A DNA stretch of 12,034 bases from assembly GCA_002509495.1 (NCBI GenBank), contig DAEV01000009.1, positions 8,308-20,341 of the forward strand. Direction: 5' to 3'. The notes under the pieces were generated by a model, which made no database searches, had not been told where the DNA came from, and was given only the letters and a program-made list of their open reading frames with translations. Shown one piece after another: positions 6,445 through 12,034 of the stretch (its first letter is position 1; every line of letters begins with the position of its first letter). A program made the translations under genes and the position numbers. Origin of the DNA: Methanolinea sp. UBA473 (GTDB taxonomy: Archaea; Halobacteriota; Methanomicrobia; Methanomicrobiales; Methanospirillaceae).

Positions 6445-7330
6445 CACCCGACGTTCGGGAGTTCGGGGCAGTTGCAGTCGCTCACCAGGCCGGCGTCCAT
6501 CCCCTTCCTGAACCATGCCACACGCTGGGCGGATGTTCCGTGGGTGAAGCTGTCCGGCACGACGTATCCCTGGTACTGCATCTGGAGGGTGTCGTCCCCG
6601 ATCGCGGTGGCTGCATTGAGGGCTTCCTCCAGGTCCCCGGATTCGAGGATCAGGTCGTCGTACATGGCCTGTTTGGCCCAGACGCCTGCGTAACAGTCGG
6701 CCTGGAGTTCGAGCGCCACCGAGAGCTCGTTCTGGTCCTCCCTGGAGAGATAGCGGTTCTGCCTGTCTACGTACTCCATGGTCCCGAGGAGGTTCTGGAC
6801 GTGGTGGCCGATTTCGTGGGAGATCACGTAGGCCTGGGCAAAGTCGCCGGGGGCCTGGTACTCCTGCTGCAGCTCGTAGAAGAAGTCAAGGTCGATGTAC
6901 ACCTTCTGGTCGGCAGGACAGTAGAACGGCCCCACTGCTGCACTGGCCTCTCCGCAGGCCGAATCCACGTACCGGTGAAGAGGACGAGTCTTGGTTCTTC
7001 GTAGGTCTTCCCGAGCTGGTCCTCGAAGACCAGGGCCCACGTCGTTTCCGTATCGCCGAGCACCAGCGCTACGTGGTCGGCGAGTTCGTCCTGCTGCTCC
7101 TGCGAAAGCTGGGATTGGTAGGTATAGGATCCCGGGGAATACTCCGTGCTCCCGATGATCGCTCCGGGATCGCCCCCCAGGGCCAGGACGACGACAAGGA
7201 CTATGATGAGCCCGATCCCGCCGATTCCGGTTGCCCTGCCTCCGGGAATTCTTGAAACTCCCCCTCCGGTGTAGCCCGAGGACCTCCGGTCCTCGATATT
7301 GGTGCTCCGACGTTCCGTTCGCCACCTCAT
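6444..7330 (-). pseudogene. YpfJ-type neutral zinc metallopeptidase, frame broken by one missing base
   Basis: The family start MRWR...NIEDRR is in frame from ATG at 7330-7328. It is followed by a Gly-rich linker and one transmembrane helix (GLIIVLVVVLALGG, about 40-53), then a domain running to EEPRLVLFTGT. The rest, SACGEASAAVGPFYCPADQKVYIDL, is in another frame down to the stop at 6444-6446. The zinc site is in this second part: ISHEIGHH (HExxH) and the downstream ELQADCYAGVW with a probable third ligand Glu. Known family members read FTG-x-x-x-SACG across this point. One extra base near 6966-6970 (ACGTG on the minus strand) gives FTGTVDSACG and a 295-residue protein of normal length. All functional residues are intact, so either this is a very recent mutation or the base is missing only in the assembly. 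The family is a membrane-anchored peptidase of poorly known substrate. The 5' extensions of either frame beyond 7330 are not conserved-looking. Confidence 0.85.
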
Positions 7331-7698
7331 GCTCCGGGCCCCCCGGGTCCAATCCCTGCCGGAGGTTCCAGTTCGTCCGCAACGCCCGACGGCACCCGGA
7401 CGACCGGGCATCCGTCACAGAAGTGCCTCCCAGGAACCATTCTCCTACCCCCGTGTACACTTCGAATGTCGAGGGAAGGAAAAAAACTTTCCGGAATCGA
7501 ACCATCGGTTCCTGTTCCCGGATCCGGATCCTTGCCCGGGAAAAAGAAGGGAAACGCTCCTGCCGTATGCGGAGGCACCCGGGATCCGGGATCCTGCATG
7601 AACAAGGATATTTCGGTGTTATTTTAAAAATGCATAAATTATCGTCCGTTTTTCAGGATTCAAATTATTAGAATTTTTATACCAGCACGGAGAAGTAT
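7331..7698. other. Divergent intergenic region between the zinc peptidase and the first secreted-protein gene
   Basis: This stretch should hold the promoters of both flanking genes. The left two thirds are GC-rich and contain repeated GGATCC/GGGATCC words (about 7519-7530 and 7580-7592) but no convincing gene; ORFs on both strands lack family features. The composition turns AT-rich after about 7610, with TATA-like sequences near 7629-7640 (TGCATAAATTAT) and at 7674-7681. No clear TATA box was found for the peptidase. Confidence 0.4.
7674..7681 (+). promoter_or_regulatory. TATA box of the secreted-protein pair
   Basis: TTTTTATA preceded by purines (AGAA) is a good archaeal TATA box. A start about 25 bases downstream falls near 7700-7705. 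This is just upstream of GGAGG at 7708-7712 and beside the ATG at 7699, so it bears directly on the start-codon question for the next gene. Confidence 0.55.
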
Positions 7699-7720
7699 AT
7701 GGAGACAGGAGGCTACATCC

Positions 7721-8650
7721 ATTCTCCACTTTAAAAAACTCTATAGCCTTCTCCTGCTGGCGCTTACCCTTGGTTATCCCGTGCTGGCGGATCATGCATT
7801 ATTCCAGGATCCCGAGACCCAGGGGTTGAACACCTTCACCTCTGTCGAGGTGATGGGCCTTGCCACCGAGAACGAAGAGATGGTCTGGCAGATGTCGAGC
7901 CAGGATTTGAGCGACAATACTCTCGCGATCCCGTTCTTGTCGTTCAAGACCCTGTACGGCGTGGTGGTCTTTCATATCCCCGGCCTCACTACCACGGCAG
8001 GGGGCACCGGCGAGGCGCAGTACACCATGAGCTACTCCGAAAACACCATCGCAGACCAGGGAACCATCCAGTACGGGAAACAGAACTCCCTGGACACCCG
8101 CAACCAGGCTTCGAACCAGGAAAACCTCGATACCGACAAGGTGGTCTCCTTCGAGGGATCCGCGACGGGGAGAATGACCTCGTCCGAGGATCTCCTGGTG
8201 GACGGTGCCTCCGAGTTCGAACGGACCGTCGGGTTGTTCATCTGCCCGTTCGCATCCGGGGGCCAGAGCGTCGTCCCCGCCTACTGCAATATCGTGGAGA
8301 TGGGGTCGACCGTGGATATCACGGACGGCGTCCTCCACACGTCGGCCGGCGAAAGGACCGTGGCCGCATCTGCGGACGTGCCGGTGGAAGCGGGATATAT
8401 GATCGAACTCACGGGATCCGGGGATTCGGCCGCATCCGGAAGTGCCAGCGCCTACATGCAGTCGCACCTCATGGAAGGGAGGATGACATTCCTGGCCGGG
8501 ATTTATGGGCCCGGCGGGTTCTCGGTGGAGCAGTTCGGGGAAGGGAAGGCCCTCGATCTCTCCTATTCGGAAGAGACCACGGCATCCGGGGAGATCTTCT
8601 ACTTCGGCAAGGATATGCGGTACGAATCCGGGGTAAGGAGGATCGCCTGA
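7721..8650 (+). CDS. Secreted protein of unknown function, start probably ATT or recoded
   Basis: The open frame contains a full signal peptide upstream of the first conventional start (GTG 7781). It reads LHFKKLYSLLLLALTLGYPVLA and then ADHALFQ, with cleavage after Ala23 if ATT 7721 is residue 1. GGAGG at 7708-7712 lies 8 bases before that ATT, supporting a rare ATT start and 309 residues. Alternatively the ATG at 7699, preceded by GGAG, reads METGGYIHSPL and reaches TAA at 7732. A +1 shift at CTT-TAA, or one T too many in the assembly, would join it to the signal peptide and give 316 residues. GTG at 7781 would delete the signal and is unlikely. The mature protein is Ser/Gly/Thr-rich with alternating polar and hydrophobic strands. 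A segment near the end (GSGDSAASGSASAYM...MEGRMTFLAG) resembles the repeat unit of the next gene. It is probably extracellular, with no membrane anchor seen. Function is unknown. Confidence 0.7.
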   Translation: MLHFKKLYSLLLLALTLGYPVLADHALFQDPETQGLNTFTSVEVMGLATENEEMVWQMSSQDLSDNTLAIPFLSFKTLYGVVVFHIPGLTTTAGGTGEAQYTMSYSENTIADQGTIQYGKQNSLDTRNQASNQENLDTDKVVSFEGSATGRMTSSEDLLVDGASEFERTVGLFICPFASGGQSVVPAYCNIVEMGSTVDITDGVLHTSAGERTVAASADVPVEAGYMIELTGSGDSAASGSASAYMQSHLMEGRMTFLAGIYGPGGFSVEQFGEGKALDLSYSEETTASGEIFYFGKDMRYESGVRRIA

Positions 8651-8693
8651 AGGAATCCGTTCCCGGATCCCGCGGAGAATTTTCCGGGGTGAA

Positions 8694-8715
8694 GGGAGAT
8701 TCCCATCGTTTTTTT
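8694..8715 (+). terminator. Small hairpin and T-run between the two secreted-protein genes
   Basis: GGGA-GAT-TCCC (8694-8704) is followed by seven T residues (8709-8715), 44 bases after the first gene's stop and 18 bases before the next ATG. It may terminate or partly attenuate transcription into the repeat-protein gene. Confidence 0.4.
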
Positions 8716-8733
8716 GCATAGGGGGACACCAGA

Positions 8734-10410
8734 ATGAGAAGATCTATTATCATCGGAATTCTCTGCGTGATGCTTGCACTGGTCGGCTTTGCGAGCGGGG
8801 ACGTGTACGAGTTTACGGATTCCTACGGGGACACCTACGCGACAGGCCAGGTTACGTTCGATGAGAACGGGATCGTGAACGGTGCAGTGATCGCAGGGGC
8901 GACCAACGGGGATGTCAATGTCGAGCAGAGTGCATCCCAGGGGGATGGATCCGTCTCGGTCTCGCAGTCCGGGGAGATCCAGGGGGACTACGGGTTTGCC
9001 GGCACCCTGGCCGCGGACGGGAACGGCAATTCCGGCGGGAATTTTGCCTCCGTCACCGGCGGATCGATGGCAATGGACCAGGAGACTTTCGGAGGTCAGA
9101 TCTCGTCCGGCGGCTATCAGTCTGAAGGTCAATACGGTTTCATCGAGCCAGTATTTACCGCAAGCGGACTGATCTCGGACCAGTTTGTGGAGATGGAAGG
9201 GAGCTCCGGGTATGCCGGAACACTGGTCGCGAACGCGAACGGGGCATCCGCACAGACCGGTGCATCCTTCACGAACGGCGGAATGGATGCGATCCAGGGC
9301 GGGGCAGTAGGGGGAGCATCCCTCGAAATCCCGTACTATCAGGGTATTTTCTCGACATCCATCGCGATCCCGGACTTTACGGTCGAGGGAGCGGTTGCCG
9401 GCCAGGGGGCGTATATCTGGGGAAGCTCGGGATCGGCATCGACCACGGTTTCGGACGGGAACGGTGCTTCCGGCCAGAGCCTCGCGACATTTTCCAATGG
9501 CGGAATGGACCTGATCCAGGCGGGCGGGGCAGGCAGCGTGTCCATCGAAGACCTGTATCCTTTCACAGGATATGAAATCCCTGCGCCTGTTGTGCCGGGG
9601 AGCCTCTCCCTTGGGGGGGCGGTTGCCGGGCAGTCGGTGTACATGGGAGGCAGCTCGGGATCCGCGTCGACCACAGTATCGGACGGGAACGGGGCGTCCG
9701 GTACCACCGTTACCTCGTTTACGAACGCGGAAATCTACGGTTTGATCCAGGCGGGCGCAGCGGGCGATGTATTCATTACATCCCCGTATTACACCTCGGC
9801 AGAACCGATCGAACTCTCGATGGGAGGAGTGATCGTCGGTCAGGACCTGAATGTAGTGGAAGGCGCCTCTGGATCTGCCACGACTACTGTCACGCACGAA
9901 AACGGGGCGTCTGCCCAGAGCACAGCATCGTTCACCGACGGGAAGATGGGCACAATCCAGGCGGGGGCAGCAGGCGATGCATCCCTCCTGTTGCCGGATT
10001 ATCTCTTCGGGGACGAAATTGACGTATCCCTGGGTGTCGACGGAGTGATCGCCGGCCAGGATTTCTACGCAAAAGACAGCGGTTCGGCATCCGCTCTGAC
10101 GAGTGCCAGGGATGCGAACGGGAATTACGCACTGGCGAATGCATCCGTGAGTTCCGGGAATATGTACACAACCCAGGTGGCCGGGGCGGGCGATGTCGAT
10201 CTCGGGCTCGCGTTCACTTCTGCCGGGTCTGAGGAAGAGCAGCTGGGATTGTCCGCGAGCGGGATCTTCGCCGCGCAGGCCGGTAAAATGGGCGGGTCCT
10301 CCGGGTCCGCTTCCACAGAGGTCGAAGTGAACGGGACCCATTCAGGGAATTATGCAGAGTTCACCGAAGGAACCATGGACTTTAGCCAGCTGAGTGCAGG
10401 GATTACCTAG
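8734..10410 (+). CDS. Secreted tandem-repeat protein, N-terminal part of a frameshifted gene
   Basis: This reading frame gives 558 residues. Residues 1-22 are a signal peptide (MRRSIIIGILCVMLALVGFASG). The mature part is Gly/Ser/Ala-rich. It consists of repeats of about 69-76 residues starting near residues 143, 218, 294, 363, 436 and 508, with a more divergent copy before 143. A typical unit runs GAVAGQ-x-VYM-GGSSGSASTTVSDGNGAS, then ASFTNGGM, then IQAGAAGDVSI and a variable aromatic linker. Such repeats suggest a beta-solenoid surface or extracellular structural or adhesive protein; that is inference. The frame ends at TAG 10408-10410 in the middle of a repeat (MDFSQLSAG then IT-stop). The next frame resumes exactly where the repeat should continue (DYLGNLVSPS), so the stop is due to one missing base at 10399-10401. 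AGGGGGAC at 8720-8727 may serve as ribosome-binding site. It lies 83 bases after the preceding secreted-protein gene, possibly in one operon. Confidence 0.8.
   Translation: MRRSIIIGILCVMLALVGFASGDVYEFTDSYGDTYATGQVTFDENGIVNGAVIAGATNGDVNVEQSASQGDGSVSVSQSGEIQGDYGFAGTLAADGNGNSGGNFASVTGGSMAMDQETFGGQISSGGYQSEGQYGFIEPVFTASGLISDQFVEMEGSSGYAGTLVANANGASAQTGASFTNGGMDAIQGGAVGGASLEIPYYQGIFSTSIAIPDFTVEGAVAGQGAYIWGSSGSASTTVSDGNGASGQSLATFSNGGMDLIQAGGAGSVSIEDLYPFTGYEIPAPVVPGSLSLGGAVAGQSVYMGGSSGSASTTVSDGNGASGTTVTSFTNAEIYGLIQAGAAGDVFITSPYYTSAEPIELSMGGVIVGQDLNVVEGASGSATTTVTHENGASAQSTASFTDGKMGTIQAGAAGDASLLLPDYLFGDEIDVSLGVDGVIAGQDFYAKDSGSASALTSARDANGNYALANASVSSGNMYTTQVAGAGDVDLGLAFTSAGSEEEQLGLSASGIFAAQAGKMGGSSGSASTEVEVNGTHSGNYAEFTEGTMDFSQLSAGIT
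9160..10400 (+). repeat. Tandem coding repeats, about six units of 69-76 codons
   Basis: Units begin near 9160, 9385, 9613, 9820, 10039 and 10255. The two most similar share long DNA identity: 9421-9477 and 9649-9705, 228 bases apart, both encoding G-SSGSASTTVSDGNGASG. The others share only the protein pattern (AGQ, GSGSAS, NG, ASFTNGGM, IQAGAAGD). Diverged units continue past the frameshift, for example AAIAGQDVSM...GSGSAGGSASDADGNS near 10628-10720. Confidence 0.8.
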
Positions 10411-10418
10411 GTAACCTT

Positions 10419-11195
10419 GTGAGCCCGTCGGCGTCGGACCTGTCCGGGGTCCTCGCCCTCCAGTCCGTGGAGTCGGATGAGTTCTCTTCGTTTGCCGCGG
10501 GATCCTATTCGGATACTGCCGGCAACTCCCACGTGCAGGTGAATGCAACCGCACAACCCCCGGCCCAGGGATCGAGATCGGTCGGGACGACCCAGTTTGC
10601 AGGAAGCATCGCCTATGGGGACCTGAATGCCGCGATCGCAGGGCAGGATGTCAGCATGGAGAACGTGGGATCGGGCTCTGCAGGCGGCAGCGCGTCGGAT
10701 GCCGATGGGAATTCTGCAGTGCTGAACACGTATGTTACTTCAGGGAACCTGGAAGCAGGAGAGGGAGGCCTGATTCCCATGGGGATCCTGGCCGGTGCGG
10801 GAGATCTCGGGGGAGTATCAGGGGCCCTGGCAGCCTACACGGATCTCACCATCGCCGGGGAAACAGGGAGCCTTAGCCTCGATTCCCAGAACCCCAGGGA
10901 CTTCACATCGATCCATTCTTCGTTTTCGAATGGAGGAACACTGGAGTCCGGGATCGGGTTGACCGAATCCGATTACAGTGGTGATGTCTATCACTCGTAC
11001 ATGGACAGTAACGTGACGATCGCCGGCAATCCCGCAGTGGACACGGATTTCCAGCTCAGGACCGAGGATTTCGATGTTCACGCGATTGGATCCGGGATAG
11101 GCTGGCAGAACAACGATGCAATGTGTGAACAGGAATCCGGACCCGATTATGAGTATGAATTAATCGCAGTTCATATTCGCATGTTGAGTCCTTAA
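10419..11195 (+). CDS. C-terminal part of the secreted tandem-repeat protein (after frameshift)
   Basis: This 258-codon frame could begin at GTG 10419, but it has no ribosome-binding site, promoter or signal peptide. Its sequence continues the repeats of the gene before it. LSGVLALQSVESDEFSSFAAGSYSDTAGNS matches the start of a repeat unit, and AAIAGQDVSM...GSGSAGGSASDADGNSAV and TIAGETGSLSL...SSFSNGG are two more. The frame is open leftward through 10401-10418 as DYLGNL, completing the interrupted AGD motif. With one G restored at 10399-10401 the gene runs 8734-11195 and encodes 820 residues. The last 60 residues (DTDFQLRTEDFDVHAIGSGIGW to the stop) are not repetitive and may be a C-terminal cap; no membrane anchor or sorting signal is visible. 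As it stands, this part would not be translated on its own. Confidence 0.75.
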   Translation: MSPSASDLSGVLALQSVESDEFSSFAAGSYSDTAGNSHVQVNATAQPPAQGSRSVGTTQFAGSIAYGDLNAAIAGQDVSMENVGSGSAGGSASDADGNSAVLNTYVTSGNLEAGEGGLIPMGILAGAGDLGGVSGALAAYTDLTIAGETGSLSLDSQNPRDFTSIHSSFSNGGTLESGIGLTESDYSGDVYHSYMDSNVTIAGNPAVDTDFQLRTEDFDVHAIGSGIGWQNNDAMCEQESGPDYEYELIAVHIRMLSP

Positions 11196-11202
11196 TCTCC
11201 TA

Positions 11203-11219
11203 TTTTTCCGCCCCTTTTT
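11203..11219 (+). terminator. Double T-run terminator after the repeat-protein gene
   Basis: Two T5 runs (11203-11207 and 11215-11219) follow the stop codon at 11193-11195, a common archaeal termination pattern. Confidence 0.4.
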
Positions 11220-11356
11220 GAACTCTTCCGATCCATACGATCACGAATCCCCCCGTTCGTCTCCCGGCCAATCTTTCGGAGCGGAACGAACTGCCCGGGA
11301 CGGGACACCGGCCATCCGGAGGAGCGATCGTTCGATCGAAACCGGGTTCCGACAGC

Positions 11357-11380
11357 AAAAAAACGGGGATCAGAGATCCC
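11357..11380 (-). terminator. Hairpin and T-run terminator of the dodecin gene
   Basis: On the minus strand GGGATC-TCT-GATCCC (11380-11366) forms a perfect 6-bp stem, followed after CG by seven T residues (11363-11357). The stem overlaps the dodecin stop codon (11372-11370). It is unusually bacterial-looking for an archaeal terminator. Confidence 0.55.
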
Positions 11381-11600
11381 GATCCACGATAAAGGCGAGT
11401 TTCACGACGGAACGGTATTCCACAATCTTACCGTTTTTCACTTTTGCGGTACATTTCACCATGTCGATCCCCTTGATGTTCCGGAGGGTTTTGGATGCAT
11501 CCTGTACGGCATTATTGGCTGCGTCCTGCCATCCTTTCCTGGAACTCCCGATCAACTCGATGACTTTACCACGGACGGTTCGTCTGCTTGTTTCATTCAT
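11370..11600 (-). CDS. Dodecin family flavin-binding protein
   Basis: From ATG at 11600-11598 the gene encodes 76 residues, near the usual 65-75 of dodecins. These form hollow dodecamers that bind flavins in the cytoplasm, storing or quenching them. The family pattern is complete: KVIELIGSS at the first strand, then WQDAANNAVQDASKTLRNIKGIDM, with the conserved Trp that stacks on flavin, and then CTAKVKNGKIVEYRSVVKLAFIV. An upstream GTG at 11612 would add only four residues. The ATG is preferred because the TATA box at 11629-11639 puts the RNA start only about 9 bases before it; a GGTGG sits too close to serve well. It is transcribed divergently from the MFS transporter gene. Confidence 0.93.
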   Translation of the reverse strand: MNETSRRTVRGKVIELIGSSRKGWQDAANNAVQDASKTLRNIKGIDMVKCTAKVKNGKIVEYRSVVKLAFIVDRDL

Positions 11601-11628
11601 TTCCACCAACACTACGATAGGGAACGAC

Positions 11629-11639
11629 CTATATCATAG
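11629..11639. promoter_or_regulatory. Shared symmetrical TATA element for the dodecin and MFS genes
   Basis: CTATATCATAG is a CTAT/ATAG inverted repeat around ATC in the 58-base gap between two divergent starts. Its centre is 25 bases from the MFS ATG (11659) and 34 from the dodecin ATG (11600). Both transcripts would therefore begin at or just before their start codons. It is the only TATA-like sequence in the gap. Confidence 0.5.
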
Positions 11640-11658
11640 TTTCGCACATACTGGAGTG

Positions 11659-12034
11659 ATGAAAAGGAGGGATGATCCGAGTCCTTCCCTGAAAAGATCG
11701 CCGATCATGCCCCCGTCCCCCTCCACCCCCCATCTGCCCGATCGCCGTATTCTCTATTCCCTATTCCTGCTCGGTTTTTTTGCCATTTTTTCCACGACGA
11801 TCTCTAAAAATCCGGTGCTGCCTCTCTTTTCCCAGGCCCTGGGGGCGGATGATACCGTCATCGGGATGATCGCCGCCGTCTCCCCGCTTGCCGGGATCCT
11901 CTTCTCGTTCCCGGTGGGAGTCCTCTCCGATCAGATCGGCAGGAAGAGGCTGATGATCGTGTCCGGGCTGGTATTCCTCACTGCACCTCTGCTGTATCTT
12001 CTCCTTTCGGATCCGCTCTGGCTGATCCCGGTCC
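11659..12034 (+). CDS. Major facilitator superfamily (MFS) transporter, N-terminal part
   Basis: The frame is open from ATG 11659 to the window edge (125 residues seen). A 28-residue polar, Pro/Ser-rich N-terminus precedes three hydrophobic segments: about residues 32-48 (LYSLFLLGFFAIFSTTI), 68-87 (VIGMIAAVSPLAGILFSFPV) and 98-118 (MIVSGLVFLTAPLLYLLL). Between the second and third is the MFS motif A, GVLSDQIGRKRLMI, the loop 2-3 signature of the superfamily. These proteins are membrane secondary transporters, often drug or metabolite exporters; the substrate cannot be told. ATG 11659 is 25 bases from the shared TATA centre, which suggests a leaderless transcript. ATG at 11707 would also leave all helices intact and is the alternative start. 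Confidence 0.88.
   Translation, partial: MKRRDDPSPSLKRSPIMPPSPSTPHLPDRRILYSLFLLGFFAIFSTTISKNPVLPLFSQALGADDTVIGMIAAVSPLAGILFSFPVGVLSDQIGRKRLMIVSGLVFLTAPLLYLLLSDPLWLIPV

Noticed and set aside
7799..8719. A 306-codon minus-strand frame opposite the first secreted protein
   Set aside because: No recognisable motif and Arg/Gly/His-rich composition typical of an antisense shadow; the plus strand carries a promoter, ribosome-binding site and signal peptide.
8599..10341. A 580-codon open frame on the minus strand opposite the repeat protein
   Set aside because: It is rich in Arg, Cys, Gly and Pro with no domain, signal or start site, and exists because the repetitive GC-biased codons opposite it lack stop complements. 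The plus-strand frame has a signal peptide and regular repeats.
9160..10400. The regular repeats as a CRISPR or other non-coding array
   Set aside because: Units are about 207-228 bases, vary at silent positions, keep one reading frame and conserve protein pattern, so they are coding repeats.
10419..11195. The second repeat frame as an independent gene starting at GTG 10419
   Set aside because: It lacks a ribosome-binding site and signal peptide, and its repeats continue in register from the preceding gene after adding one base.
11325..11338. CGATCG-TT-CGATCG repeat before the dodecin terminator
   Set aside because: CGATCG is a common short palindromic word in this GC-rich DNA and occurs widely in the window; no function can be argued from it.

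Overview
The window looks like chromosomal DNA of a methanogenic archaeon, most likely Methanomicrobiales (Methanoregula/Methanosphaerula-like). This is an inference. The support is: AT-rich TATA boxes about 25 bases before start codons, short or absent leaders, T-run terminators, GC-rich codon use, short-leader lipoproteins with a Cys lipobox, an archaeal-type dodecin, and large secreted Ser/Gly/Ala repeat proteins. No rRNA, tRNA, CRISPR or intact insertion sequence was seen.

Left part (1-1900): an ArsC / low-molecular-weight phosphatase-like gene running off the left edge and a phosphate-binding lipoprotein gene (pstS), both on the minus strand. Divergent from pstS is a 58-codon remnant. 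Its product matches the C-terminal 58 residues of the small lipoprotein encoded at 5889-6347.

AT-rich island (about 1905-3300): one strikingly AT-rich gene for a six-helix membrane protein of unknown function, in otherwise GC-rich DNA. It is the best candidate for recently acquired DNA.

Middle minus-strand block (3304-7330): a secreted metallo-beta-lactamase-fold hydrolase, a class I SAM-dependent methyltransferase, a possible very small ORF, the small lipoprotein, and a YpfJ-type neutral zinc metallopeptidase. The peptidase reading frame is broken by one missing base near 6966-6970.

Right part (7670-11220): a plus-strand pair of secreted proteins. The first has an intact signal peptide but no in-frame ATG: either translation begins at an ATT codon, or an ATG at 7699 is joined to the frame by a +1 shift at CTT-TAA. 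The second is a repeat protein with units of about 69-76 residues. It is split at 10399-10401 by one missing G; restoring that base gives a continuous 820-residue secreted protein.

Right end (11357-12034): a dodecin gene and a divergent, truncated MFS transporter gene share one short intergenic TATA region.

Three separate single-base frame problems within 3.5 kb (6966-6970, 7729-7738, 10399-10401) make indel errors in the assembly a serious possibility, alongside real gene decay or recoding.
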